NCBI GenBank assembly: GCA_014896315.1
Contig: JADBKP010000002.1
Coordinates: 103,509 to 167,508 of the forward strand
Origin: Limnochordales bacterium
GTDB lineage: Bacteria > Bacillota > Limnochordia > Limnochordales > DUMU01
Reading direction: 5' to 3'
Length of the DNA: 64,000 nt
Part shown: piece after piece, positions 10,289-19,103 of the stretch
How the letters are laid out: every line of letters starts with the position of its first letter
Position numbering within the stretch: position 1 is the first letter of the stretch
The notes under the pieces: model-generated
Told to the model about the DNA's origin: nothing
The model's database searches: none
What the model saw: only the letters and a program-made list of their open reading frames with translations
Position numbers and translations under genes: made by a program

Positions 10289-11401
10289 TCAGCGCCGCTG
10301 TGGTAGCCGGTTGAGCCAGTAGAAGAAGAGAAGGCCGCCCCCAACCACTGCCAGCAGAATCAACGCGACCCAGGCATAACGTTGGCCGGCAGGGGCTTTC
10401 CGCGTCTGCCCCACCTGAGCCAGTCCGGCCGCCGCCGGGATCACCTTGCTGAAGAGCTCGGCAGCGACCATAGCCTGATCCAGCGAATTGTGGGTCGTCC
10501 CGAACTCAAGCAGTACAGACTGGGGCGCTACGTCCTGATTGTAGTTGCCGTGTCCGAAGAAGACGTCCAGCACCAGACCGGGAAAGAGCCGGTCGGCCAC
10601 CGCCTTAAGGCGCCGGGCGAGGTCGAAGTTGGCTTCGGCCTGAGGGTTCTGCCTCCCCACCACGATCCGCACCCGCGCTGTCTTGCGCCCATTTATATCC
10701 GCTAGATAGATGTTGGCGGGCACCGCATCCCGATGGATATCGATGAGCAGGGCGGGCATCTCGGCCAGCAGCTTGCGCACGGTGGCACGGGAGCGGTGGT
10801 AAGCCAGCCCATCGTGGGGAACATGAGTTTCTTCTCGCACCTCAACCCGTATGCCTTGCCGGCGTAAGCCTCTTGCCAGCGCCTCTCCTACCTGGTAGAC
10901 ATCGCCACGTGGCGTCTCCATCGGTGTGCCACTGGTGGGGCGGTACGATTCGGCGCTGTGGGTGAAGTAGATTCCGACCAGCGGCGATTGGCGGGTGATC
11001 GGACGGCTAACTTCTGCTTTCAGTTCGGTGCGCAGCCGCTCTATCAACCCGTCGTCGACAGGAGGGAGCTGTGCGTTCCCTTTTTTGATCATGAAGATCT
11101 CGTCACCCACCACGCGCTCCACTTCGTACTCTACGTTGTCACTGCTTACGTAGATGTCACCAGGGCGCAGCTCGAGCGTGGTATAGGTCAGAACCTGGCC
11201 GCCTGTCCCATCCCGGACTGTGTAATATCCGCCCTCACGCCTCTCCCACCACTCATCCGGAATCTGGCGTTCATCCTCGCTCTCCCTGCCGGAAGTCCCA
11301 TTCCCGCCAGACGCTGCGCTGCCGGCAGCTGGCCGGAGGACTGCTCCCGCCAGCGTAACAACAAGCAGGGAAAGTATCAGGCCAAACCTGGCTGGCTTCA
11401 T
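10289..11401 (-). CDS. spoIIP: Stage II sporulation protein P
   Basis: VGIYFTHSAESYRPTSGTPMETPRGDVYQVGEALARGLRRQGIRVEVREETHVPHDGLAYHRSR...DIHRDAVP...VLLEFGTTHNSLDQA. ATG at 11401 overlaps the upstream stop (ATGA). Confidence 0.9.
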   Translation of the reverse strand: MKPARFGLILSLLVVTLAGAVLRPAAGSAASGGNGTSGRESEDERQIPDEWWERREGGYYTVRDGTGGQVLTYTTLELRPGDIYVSSDNVEYEVERVVGDEIFMIKKGNAQLPPVDDGLIERLRTELKAEVSRPITRQSPLVGIYFTHSAESYRPTSGTPMETPRGDVYQVGEALARGLRRQGIRVEVREETHVPHDGLAYHRSRATVRKLLAEMPALLIDIHRDAVPANIYLADINGRKTARVRIVVGRQNPQAEANFDLARRLKAVADRLFPGLVLDVFFGHGNYNQDVAPQSVLLEFGTTHNSLDQAMVAAELFSKVIPAAAGLAQVGQTRKAPAGQRYAWVALILLAVVGGGLLFFYWLNRLPQRR

Positions 11402-12027
11402 TCGTTCTGCCCCCCGGTCCGAATCCGCTCCCGCACTTCGCCCACCCACTCCGCCAACCCCAAAGCGACCACTCCGCCGATTACCGACGCGTCGAAAATC
11501 CCCGCTCCGCCCAGCGTTACCGATACGTCCATACCCGCCCTGCGGGCGAGCAGGCCATCGGCAAGGAGTGCCAGCAAGACACCGACGCTTCCTCCCAGAA
11601 AGGCAGACCGGCGGGAACGACCGGCTATGTAGGCAACGAGCCCGGCAACCAGTCCAAACAACCAGAGCGGGTCGAGGTACGCCCAGGGACTGCGGCCGGC
11701 ATCGAAGTCCGTAAAGTGGCTGAGCGTCCAGATGATCCCGGCTGTAACCAGAACCGTAAAGAGCCCCCGCCACCGCTCAAGCGCCGTGTCGGCCCGGGCC
11801 CACACGTAAGCAGACAACAGCAACGGGATAAGACCGCCACCCAGGTTGATTTCCCAGGGAACGCGGGCAAACTCAAAGCGCAAATCAATGAACGAACCGG
11901 CGGCCATGGCTGCTATCAACACCAGCGCCTGCCGGTCCGTAAGATGGAGCCGATCCAGGGCCCGTTCGGTCAGACCGAAGGCAATCAGTATGGTCACTAC
12001 CGAGAGCAGCAGAAGTCCCAGTGGCAT
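11398..12027 (-). CDS. DUF1614-like multi-pass membrane protein
   Basis: Hydrophobic 209-aa ORF translationally coupled to spoIIP; family name is from memory. Confidence 0.6.
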   Translation of the reverse strand: MPLGLLLLSVVTILIAFGLTERALDRLHLTDRQALVLIAAMAAGSFIDLRFEFARVPWEINLGGGLIPLLLSAYVWARADTALERWRGLFTVLVTAGIIWTLSHFTDFDAGRSPWAYLDPLWLFGLVAGLVAYIAGRSRRSAFLGGSVGVLLALLADGLLARRAGMDVSVTLGGAGIFDASVIGGVVALGLAEWVGEVRERIRTGGQNE

Positions 12028-12175
12028 ACTCCGTCCCTCGTTTCAGACTACCGGTAGCGTACCTCCCAAGCGGCGTCATTATCCGGTCTAGCACCCGGCT
12101 GACCTCCGCCCCGCTCTTTATTTTGCCGGAATATCCTGTTGTGGCCCGGAACGAGGAGTGGTAGACTGCTATTGG

Positions 12176-12209
12176 CGAACATTTTCGTGGTTTTCGCCCA
12201 GGATGTTCG
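12176..12209 (+). promoter_or_regulatory. PurBox-like inverted pair (candidate PurR site)
   Basis: CGAACAT (12176-12182) and ATGTTCG (12203-12209), inverted, 24 nt between CGAAC and GTTCG, just upstream of the permease start. Confidence 0.5.
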
Positions 12210-12230
12210 GAATCCGAGAAAGGGAGCTGA

Positions 12231-13595
12231 TTGAGGTTGGGCACAGTAGCCGAGCGTTCGCAGGATCTGACTGCAGGTGCCTCCGGCCGCTGGTCGTGGG
12301 CGGGACTCCTGGATCGGTTTTTCCGCATCAGTGAACGGGGTTCGACAATTGGGAGAGAAGTAGTTGCCGGCGTTACCACCTTCATGACAATGGCCTATAT
12401 CCTCTTCGTGAACCCGGACATTCTGTCCAGCGCCGGCGTTCCTGTTGAAGGTGCGGCCGTGGCGACCGCACTGGCTGCCGCTCTCACCACACTGGCCATG
12501 GGACTGTACGCCAACTATCCTTTCGCTCTCGCTTCGGGAATGGGTCTCAACGCTGCCCTGGCTTTCGGCCTCGTGCTCGGGCAGGGTGTCTCCTGGCAAA
12601 CGGCCATGGGCGTCGTGGTTGTCGAGGGCCTGATTGTAACACTTCTGGTACTCACCAACGTGCGTGAGGCAGTGATGGATGCCATTCCACTCACCCTGAA
12701 GCAGGCTATCGGGGCGGGGATAGGGCTTTTCATTGCGTTTATCGGCCTGCAGAATGCAGGGCTGGTCGTCAACAGCGACGCCACTCTGGTAACTTTTGGT
12801 TCGATTACAGACAAAGGACCGCTCCTGGCCATCATCGGCCTGTTGCTCACGGCAGTACTGATGAGCCGGCGAGTACCGGGAGCTATTCTGCTCGGTATCT
12901 TGATCACCACGGTGATCGGCGTCCCCCTGGGGCTGACCAAAGCTCCTTCAGCCTGGATCCGTTGGCCGACGGCGGAATCATTCAGCACCTTCTTCCAGGC
13001 GGACATCAGGGGAGTCCTCAACCTTGCGATGCTGTCCTCCGTATTTGCCTTCCTTATGACTGACTTCTTTGACACGATGGGGACTGTGGTCGCGGTAGGT
13101 ACCGAGGGCGGCCTGATGAAAGATGGAAAACTGCCCGGGCTTAAGCGGGTGCTGCTGGTTGACTCGCTGGCTGCAGCCCTGGGCGGTTTGCTGGGAGCAA
13201 GCTCTGTGACGACTTACGTTGAAAGCGCCTCGGGCGTGGGCCAGGGCGGCCGCACGGGGCTTACTTCTGTCGTTACCGGTCTTCTCTTCCTGGTCGCAGT
13301 CCTCTTTGCTCCTTTGATGGGTATAGTACCCAGTCAGGCCACCGCACCTGCCTTGATCCTTGTCGGCTTTCTGATGCTGGCCACCATCAAGGATATCCCC
13401 TTCCATGATTTCCCCGAAAGCTTCCCGGCCTTTATCACCCTCCTCAGCATTCCGCTGACCTACAGCATTGCCCGCGGCATTGGCTACGGCTTCGTCACCT
13501 ACGTGGTGGTCAAACTGCTCTCGGGTCGCTCCCGGGAGATCCACCCGCTCATGTGGGCGGTTGCTGTTCTTTTCCTGATCAGTTTCCTCGTCTGA
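12231..13595 (+). CDS. NCS2-family purine (adenine/hypoxanthine/guanine type) permease
   Basis: RFFRISERGSTIGREVVAGVTTFMTMAYILFVNPDILSSAGVP...FDTMGTVVAVGTEGG...SSVTTYVESASGVGQGGRTGLTSVVTGLLF. Confidence 0.93.
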   Translation: MRLGTVAERSQDLTAGASGRWSWAGLLDRFFRISERGSTIGREVVAGVTTFMTMAYILFVNPDILSSAGVPVEGAAVATALAAALTTLAMGLYANYPFALASGMGLNAALAFGLVLGQGVSWQTAMGVVVVEGLIVTLLVLTNVREAVMDAIPLTLKQAIGAGIGLFIAFIGLQNAGLVVNSDATLVTFGSITDKGPLLAIIGLLLTAVLMSRRVPGAILLGILITTVIGVPLGLTKAPSAWIRWPTAESFSTFFQADIRGVLNLAMLSSVFAFLMTDFFDTMGTVVAVGTEGGLMKDGKLPGLKRVLLVDSLAAALGGLLGASSVTTYVESASGVGQGGRTGLTSVVTGLLFLVAVLFAPLMGIVPSQATAPALILVGFLMLATIKDIPFHDFPESFPAFITLLSIPLTYSIARGIGYGFVTYVVVKLLSGRSREIHPLMWAVAVLFLISFLV

Positions 13596-13597
13596 AG

Positions 13598-13622
13598 AGC
13601 AGGAGGGGCTCCCCCTCCTGCT
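13598..13622. terminator. Likely bidirectional terminator between permease and Spo0E-like gene
   Basis: AGCAGGAGGGG ... CCCCTCCTGCT inverted repeat directly after the stop. Confidence 0.6.
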
Positions 13623-13623
13623 T

Positions 13624-13839
13624 CTACCTCCCCTGATCCGCATCGCTGGCTCTGTGCGGCTCGGTCAGTCGCATGTATTCGACCAACAATTGGTCAAACT
13701 CCGCAGACATTTGCTGAACTTTGGGATCTTGTTGATCTCCCTGAGCAGCATCGAGTGCTGCAAAAAGCCGCGAACGTACGTCGGATAACCTTGAACTCAG
13801 GACCTCGATTTGCCTGTTTCGTACGTAATCCATCTTCAT
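13624..13839 (-). CDS. Spo0E-like aspartyl-phosphate phosphatase
   Basis: 71-aa helical-hairpin protein: IEVLSSRLSDVRSRLFAALDAAQGDQQDPKVQQMSAEFDQLLVEYMRL. Resembles Spo0E family; the SQELD motif reads SAEFD. Confidence 0.7.
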   Translation of the reverse strand: MKMDYVRNRQIEVLSSRLSDVRSRLFAALDAAQGDQQDPKVQQMSAEFDQLLVEYMRLTEPHRASDADQGR

Positions 13840-13922
13840 TCTTCATTACCACCAAAAGACTGGTGAGAATGTCCATAGCGACCGCTGCCAGGCTGGCCAG
13901 GTCACCCATGATAAAGGCCGTC

Positions 13923-14063
13923 GTTACCAGTTACACCCTTACTGTACGTACTCATACGTCACTTTGAGTAACTTGTCAACACCCGGCGTTACTTTTGCCA
14001 ACAATCCGCCGCAGCTAAAGCACTTGCTCTAGACTGAAACAGGAGGGGGTTACCCGTGGTAAC
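13923..14063. promoter_or_regulatory. Cluster of GTTAC/GTAAC half-sites (candidate operators)
   Basis: GTTAC at 13923, 13930, 13988, 14049; GTAAC at 13968, 14059. Perfect palindrome GTTAC-N5-GTAAC at 14049-14063 spans the XRE start codon. Confidence 0.5.
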
Positions 14064-14508
14064 GCCGGACGCTTACGACACTGACAGGAATCGGCCCTAC
14101 TGGGCCGCTCAAATACGAAGATTTCGCCTGATGCGTAAGCTCAAGCAGAGTGACCTGGCCAGACTGGTTAACAAGAGCCGCTCAGCGGTGGCGGCCTGGG
14201 AATCGGGTCGCAACCGTCCTGACCTGGAGACTCTGAGCACTCTCTGCCGTATATTTGGCTGCCGTATGGAACAGCTTATCGGCAACCCCATCGAAAGCGA
14301 CGCTGTCAGTGAAACCGGGAGGGAACCGCACAAGGAGGAGACTCTGGTTTCGTCCGGCGAGACGGCAAAGGGTCACCACACCCGCCAGGAGTTTCACATG
14401 CCTCCCGATCTGCCGCCTGAGGCCCGCGAGGAGTATCAGTTGCTTCTCGATTTTCTACGCGCCAAGTACAGGTCGGCCGACCGGAAGAGTGAGGACAGCC
14501 ACAAATAA
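14056..14508 (+). CDS. XRE-family HTH transcriptional regulator
   Basis: IRRFRLMRKLKQSDLARLVNKSRSAVAAWESGRNRPDLETLSTLCRIFGCRMEQLIG; Cro/CI-type HTH. AGGAGGGGG RBS. Confidence 0.9.
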   Translation: MVTPDAYDTDRNRPYWAAQIRRFRLMRKLKQSDLARLVNKSRSAVAAWESGRNRPDLETLSTLCRIFGCRMEQLIGNPIESDAVSETGREPHKEETLVSSGETAKGHHTRQEFHMPPDLPPEAREEYQLLLDFLRAKYRSADRKSEDSHK

Positions 14509-14509
14509 A

Positions 14510-14532
14510 GGCGAGCCCGCAAAGAGCTCGCC
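14510..14532. terminator. Probable convergent-gene terminator
   Basis: GGCGAGC...GCTCGCC inverted repeat between convergent XRE and rpsA genes. Confidence 0.5.
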
Positions 14533-14563
14533 CTCTTCTCGCGAAAATCTCACCCACTCAGGT

Positions 14564-16210
14564 TTAGCTGCTTTGTCCCTGCCGCGAACCGGTCTCGAGC
14601 AGTTCGTGGAGGTCTATGTCACCCAGACGTTCGCCGATAGTCATACCACCGACATCGCCGGCAGTGTAGGAACCGGGCTCTTCCTCGTCGTAATCGCGCC
14701 GACTACGCTCTCGTTCCCGGCGGCGGGCCCTTTCACCCCGCTCGGCACGTTCAGAACGCTCACTCCGCTCGCTCGGTTCGCGCCGGCTCTCGCCCCCCTC
14801 GTTCTCAGGTGCCGCCTCCGCTGGCGGTTCCTCCGCCTGACGAATGGAGAGAGAAATCCGGCGATTTTCCGGGTCAATGGCCAAGATCTTAACTTTAACT
14901 TCCTGGCCGGGCGAGACCACATCGGTACTGCGGGCAACACGGTAGGGAGCAAGCTGTGAGATGTGGACCAACCCTTCAAGTCCATCCTCCAGCTTGACGA
15001 AGGCGCCGAAGTCGACCACCCGGGTTACCTGGCCGGTTACAATCTGGCCCGCCTGGTAGCGCTCGGTCACCCTGGCCCAGGGGTCGCCCTTGGCCTGTTT
15101 GAGACTGAGCGACACCCGCCCCCGCTCGCGATCTACCTTGAGAATCAAAACTTGGACCTGGTCACCCTCGTGCAGCACATCCGACGGATGACGCACGCGG
15201 CTCCAAGCCATCTCCGAGATGTGCAGCAGGCCTTCGACACCGTTACCGATGTCCACGAAAGCACCAAAGTCAGCCAGGCGGCGTACCGTCCCGGTAACGA
15301 TGGTGCCTTCCTGCAGGCTTGCCAGGGTCTCCTCCCGGAGCTTTTTGGCTTCCTCTTCCAGGACCTGTCGGTGCGAAAGGACGACGTTGCGGCGGTCCTT
15401 TTCCAGTTCAATAACCTTCAAACGCAAAGTCTGTCCCACATATTGGTCAAGGTTCTCGACGAAGCCCCGCCCTACCTGGGAGGCAGGAATGAAACCGCGA
15501 ACGCCCACGTCGGCCAGGAGTCCGCCTTTGACTCGCTCGGTGACCTTAGCCTCAATCACTTCGCCCGTCTCATACGCCTTCTGCAGACGCTTCCAGGCAG
15601 AATGGGCCAGGGCCCGCCGGCGTGAGAGGATAATCGTACCCTCTCCTTCGTCCACCCGCAGGATGGTTACGTCAATCCTGTCGCCGGGATGCAGCACGTC
15701 TGCCGGGTTCGTGTCCGCAGGTATTCCCAGCTCGGACCGGGGGATTACCCCGTCTGACTTATAGCCGACGTCAACCAGGACCTCGTCCTGCCGGACCTGC
15801 ACCACTCTACCCTCGACAATCTGTCCGGGATTAAAGGTGCGAAAAGTCTCGGCATACGGGCCGTTGTCAGCTGCCGTCTCCGCCTGCGTACCAGCTCCCT
15901 CGGCCGGGGTAGAGGGTGTCTGCTGCGCACCGGGCTCAGCACCGATAGCTGCCGGAGGGGTTGCCGCCTCCCCTGCCTTGCCCTCCTCGCGGTCGGCAAC
16001 TACCTCTGTTGAACCCGCCCGGGCACCCTGGCCCGCCTGCTCCTCCGCCCGGGGTGCGGTAGCTATCTGGTCGGTGCCGGCTGCCACTTCCTTCGCCGCC
16101 TGCTCCCAGCCCGGTTGCACCGCCTCTGATCTTCCCGGCGACTCCGCCTGCGCGGCATCGGAGGACAGATTCTCACCATTGGCCATATTTTCCCTCTCCT
16201 CGGCTGACAT
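14564..16210 (-). CDS. rpsA: S1 domain RNA-binding protein (30S ribosomal protein S1 homolog, 4 S1 repeats)
   Basis: Four S1 repeats (e.g. GQIVEGRVVQVRQDEVLVDVGYKSDGVIP; GTIVTGTVRRLADFGAFVDIGNGVEGLLHISEM; GQIVTGQVTRVVDFGAFVKLEDGLEGLVHISQL). Confidence 0.92.
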   Translation of the reverse strand: MSAEERENMANGENLSSDAAQAESPGRSEAVQPGWEQAAKEVAAGTDQIATAPRAEEQAGQGARAGSTEVVADREEGKAGEAATPPAAIGAEPGAQQTPSTPAEGAGTQAETAADNGPYAETFRTFNPGQIVEGRVVQVRQDEVLVDVGYKSDGVIPRSELGIPADTNPADVLHPGDRIDVTILRVDEGEGTIILSRRRALAHSAWKRLQKAYETGEVIEAKVTERVKGGLLADVGVRGFIPASQVGRGFVENLDQYVGQTLRLKVIELEKDRRNVVLSHRQVLEEEAKKLREETLASLQEGTIVTGTVRRLADFGAFVDIGNGVEGLLHISEMAWSRVRHPSDVLHEGDQVQVLILKVDRERGRVSLSLKQAKGDPWARVTERYQAGQIVTGQVTRVVDFGAFVKLEDGLEGLVHISQLAPYRVARSTDVVSPGQEVKVKILAIDPENRRISLSIRQAEEPPAEAAPENEGGESRREPSERSERSERAERGERARRRERERSRRDYDEEEPGSYTAGDVGGMTIGERLGDIDLHELLETGSRQGQSS

Positions 16211-16338
16211 CGTATAACCCCCTCATCCCGCCCACCAGTCAAAGGGCGGTGAGCACTTCCCCCATCTCTTGCGCCCCACCGCACCAACCCTCTGGCCCTT
16301 CATGGCGGAATGAGGCCAGTGCTAGTATGGCGTGACGC

Positions 16339-16363
16339 AACGGAATCATAACGCGATTCCGTT
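16339..16363. repeat. Perfect 9-bp inverted repeat upstream of rpsA
   Basis: AACGGAATC-N7-GATTCCGTT in the plsC-rpsA intergenic region. Confidence 0.6.
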
Positions 16364-16441
16364 CCCGTATGTTTGACACAGCACAGGCAATTCCTTCCCC
16401 CAAAAACCAACGTTCCAAGAAAAATATATGCTGCCGGAGGT

Positions 16442-17065
16442 CTAGTGGGCCAAAAGTGTCTGCAAGGCGTGGGCCAGTCCCCCGGAGAGCGCCTCTAGCG
16501 CTTCACGGTCAGCGTGGGTTGATACTACTGCACTTATGGGCTTCCCAAACGTTATACGCACCCTGCCCCGACGGGGAAACCAGCGCCCCTTCGGCCAAAG
16601 CTCCCAGCTGCCGGCTACCGCCACAGGTACGATAGGCGCTCCCGCATGCAACGCAATCAGCGCCGCGCCACCCCGTAAGGCCTGGAGCTGACCATCACTG
16701 GAACGTGTGCCTTCCGGGAATATCCCCACGATCTTCCCGCTACGAACCCGCTCAATGGCAATACGAAGGGCAGACCGGTCCGGTCTTCCCCGGCGCAACG
16801 GGATGGCGTAAATCCTGGGTAGCACCCAACGCAAGATGGGGTACTGGAATAGCTCGTACTTGGCAAGAAAGTGGATGGGGCGATCAAGAACCAGAGCGAT
16901 CAAGATGGGATCGAGGGCCGAGGCATGATTGGCTGCGAGGATGTATCCACCCGCTGGGGGTAAGTTCTCCTTTCCTTCTATTATCAAGTCAAAATAGCGA
17001 AAGGCCAGCGGCCTCAACAACTTCCAGGCGATCCGATATAACAGGGCAAGCCCCTCCTCTTGCAC
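16442..17065 (-). CDS. plsC: 1-acyl-sn-glycerol-3-phosphate acyltransferase
   Basis: GYILAANHASALDPILIALVL (NHxxxxD) ... GIFPEGTRSSDG. Confidence 0.92.
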   Translation of the reverse strand: MQEEGLALLYRIAWKLLRPLAFRYFDLIIEGKENLPPAGGYILAANHASALDPILIALVLDRPIHFLAKYELFQYPILRWVLPRIYAIPLRRGRPDRSALRIAIERVRSGKIVGIFPEGTRSSDGQLQALRGGAALIALHAGAPIVPVAVAGSWELWPKGRWFPRRGRVRITFGKPISAVVSTHADREALEALSGGLAHALQTLLAH

Positions 17066-17754
17066 TCCAGCATGACGCGCTCGATCGCCGCCTCCACCGA
17101 GATGCCCGTGGTATCAATCACGATGGCATCTGCCGCGCGTCGCAGGGGCGCAACTTCCCGGCTGGAGTCTATCTCGTCGCGACGCCGGATTTGCTCCTCC
17201 AGCTCGGCAAGGTTTACGTCAAACCCGCGGTCGCGCAACTCTGTCCAGCGACGACGCGCCCGCTCGTGAAGGCTGGCAGTCACATATATCTTGAGGTCGG
17301 CATCAGGAAGCACTACCGTCCCGATGTCGCGGCCATCGACGACGATACCCCCGGAGGCTGCCAGCTCCCGCTGCCGAGAAGCCAGCACCTCGCGCACCCC
17401 CGGCACCCTGGCAACCAGCGAGACTTTCTCGCTCACCACGGGACTCCGAATGGCATCGGTCACATCGTTCCCGTCGAGAAAGACCCGCCCCCGGTCAAGT
17501 GCAGTGCAATCCGCACCCTCCCGGGCTGCCTCGAGATCGATACGGGCAAAACGAGCTACTTCCACCAGCTCGCCCGGGTCGGCCCGGGCCGGATCGATAC
17601 CTTGCGTTAGGGCCCGCCACGTAACAGCGCGGTACATTGCTCCGGTATCCAGGTACCGGTAGCGTAACACTTTTGCCAGCCGCCGTGCAATGGTGCTCTT
17701 TCCGGCCCCCGCCGGCCCGTCCACGGCAATGGTCCATTGCGAACCCTCTGCCAA
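17014..17754 (-). CDS. cmk: Cytidylate kinase
   Basis: WTIAVDGPAGAGKSTIARRLAKVLRYRYLDTGAMYRAVTWRAL...VVDGRDIGTVVLPDADLKIYVTAS. Confidence 0.95.
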   Translation of the reverse strand: MAEGSQWTIAVDGPAGAGKSTIARRLAKVLRYRYLDTGAMYRAVTWRALTQGIDPARADPGELVEVARFARIDLEAAREGADCTALDRGRVFLDGNDVTDAIRSPVVSEKVSLVARVPGVREVLASRQRELAASGGIVVDGRDIGTVVLPDADLKIYVTASLHERARRRWTELRDRGFDVNLAELEEQIRRRDEIDSSREVAPLRRAADAIVIDTTGISVEAAIERVMLECKRRGLPCYIGSPGSC

Positions 17755-17755
17755 C

Positions 17756-19090
17756 TCAAGCCCTTCTTTCTTCTTGCTCCACTCGCGTTACACGTGCCAG
17801 TGTCGAGAAGAATCCGGGATACGACGTATCCACCCAACCTGCGCCTTCGATGCTGACCGGCCCCTCCGCCCAGAGGGCAGCTGTCGCCATGGCCATGGCA
17901 ATCCGGTGATCTCCCCGGCTGTCAACCTCGCCTGACCGAATTCTTTGTGGACCGGGAATGATCAGGCCGTCAGGAGTCTTCTCCACCTTCACTCCCAGTC
18001 TTCCGAGGCAGTCCGCCAGGACCTCAATCCGATCGGACTCCTTCACCCGCAGTTCCGCCGCATCCTTGATCACCGTGACGCCGCGAGCTTGCGTCGCAAC
18101 CACGGAAAGAACCGGCAGTTCATCTATGAGGAGAGGGATCTCCGCCCCGCCGATCTCCGTCGCCTTCAGATTTCCGCCTACGAGGCGAATATCGGCCCGC
18201 GGCTCACCACCCTCCTCAACCAGGTTGGCCACCTCGACCCGCGCCCCCATGCGCTGCAACACCTGAAGAATGCCGGTGCGCGTCGGGTTTACCCCTACTT
18301 TTTCTACCACGATTTCGGCTCCGGGAACCGGTGCGTAAGCGGAAAGAAAGAAGGCTGCCGAGGAGATGTCCCCGGGGATGCGCAGGTGGAAAGAACGCAG
18401 GCGCTGCCCGCCTGCCACCGCTACCCTCCCGCGCCCAGCTTCTTGCCTCATCTCTACCCCGAGGTAGCGGAAGAGCCGCTCTGTATGGTCACGGGAGAGC
18501 GCCGGTTCCTCCACCACCGTCCACCCGTCGGCAGACAGCCCTGCCAGCAGCAGAGCGGTCTTGACCTGCGCGCTGGCAACGGCCAGTTTGAACTCCCTGC
18601 CACGCAAGCTCGCACCGTTGCCATCAACAACCAGCGGTGCCAGCTCCCCCTGACGCCGACCGGAGATCTTCGCCCCCATATCCTGTAGCGGGCGAACGAT
18701 CCTCCCCATGGGCCGCCGGCGCAGGGAGGCGTCACCTGTAAGAATGCTTACACCCGGTACCCGGCAGACGGCCGCGGCAAGAAGCCGCAAACCGGTGCCA
18801 GAATTGCCCAGGTCGAGGATATCATCGGGTTCTTGCCACCCCGCCACGCCCGAGCTGGCGATGCGCACCCTCTCGCCCTGCCTTTCGATCTTAACCCCCA
18901 GCTGCGAGAGGGCCTTGAGGGTGGCCAGGCAATCGGCGCTGTTCAAATACCCTTCCAGTACCGTCTCCCCCGCCGCCATCGCTCCCAGGATCGCCGCCCG
19001 GTGCGAGATCGACTTGTCACCGGGAACCCTCATGGTGAGTGACGGTAGTCCCGGCTGGGGAAAGACTTTCACCACATCGGTGCGATGCAT
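17756..19090 (-). CDS. aroA: 3-phosphoshikimate 1-carboxyvinyltransferase
   Basis: RVPGDKSISHRAAILGAMAAGETVLEGYLNSADCLATL...LGNSGTGLRLL...; ends with SRGDHRIAMAMA. Confidence 0.95.
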   Translation of the reverse strand: MHRTDVVKVFPQPGLPSLTMRVPGDKSISHRAAILGAMAAGETVLEGYLNSADCLATLKALSQLGVKIERQGERVRIASSGVAGWQEPDDILDLGNSGTGLRLLAAAVCRVPGVSILTGDASLRRRPMGRIVRPLQDMGAKISGRRQGELAPLVVDGNGASLRGREFKLAVASAQVKTALLLAGLSADGWTVVEEPALSRDHTERLFRYLGVEMRQEAGRGRVAVAGGQRLRSFHLRIPGDISSAAFFLSAYAPVPGAEIVVEKVGVNPTRTGILQVLQRMGARVEVANLVEEGGEPRADIRLVGGNLKATEIGGAEIPLLIDELPVLSVVATQARGVTVIKDAAELRVKESDRIEVLADCLGRLGVKVEKTPDGLIIPGPQRIRSGEVDSRGDHRIAMAMATAALWAEGPVSIEGAGWVDTSYPGFFSTLARVTRVEQEERRA

Positions 19091-19103
19091 CTGACCTTTC
19101 CTC

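Noticed and set aside
13694-13909. 71-aa minus ORF starting MGDLASLAAVAMDILTSLLVVMKNEDG
   Set aside because: Overlaps the Spo0E-like gene in another frame; the second half is the out-of-frame reading of it. Left as unsupported.
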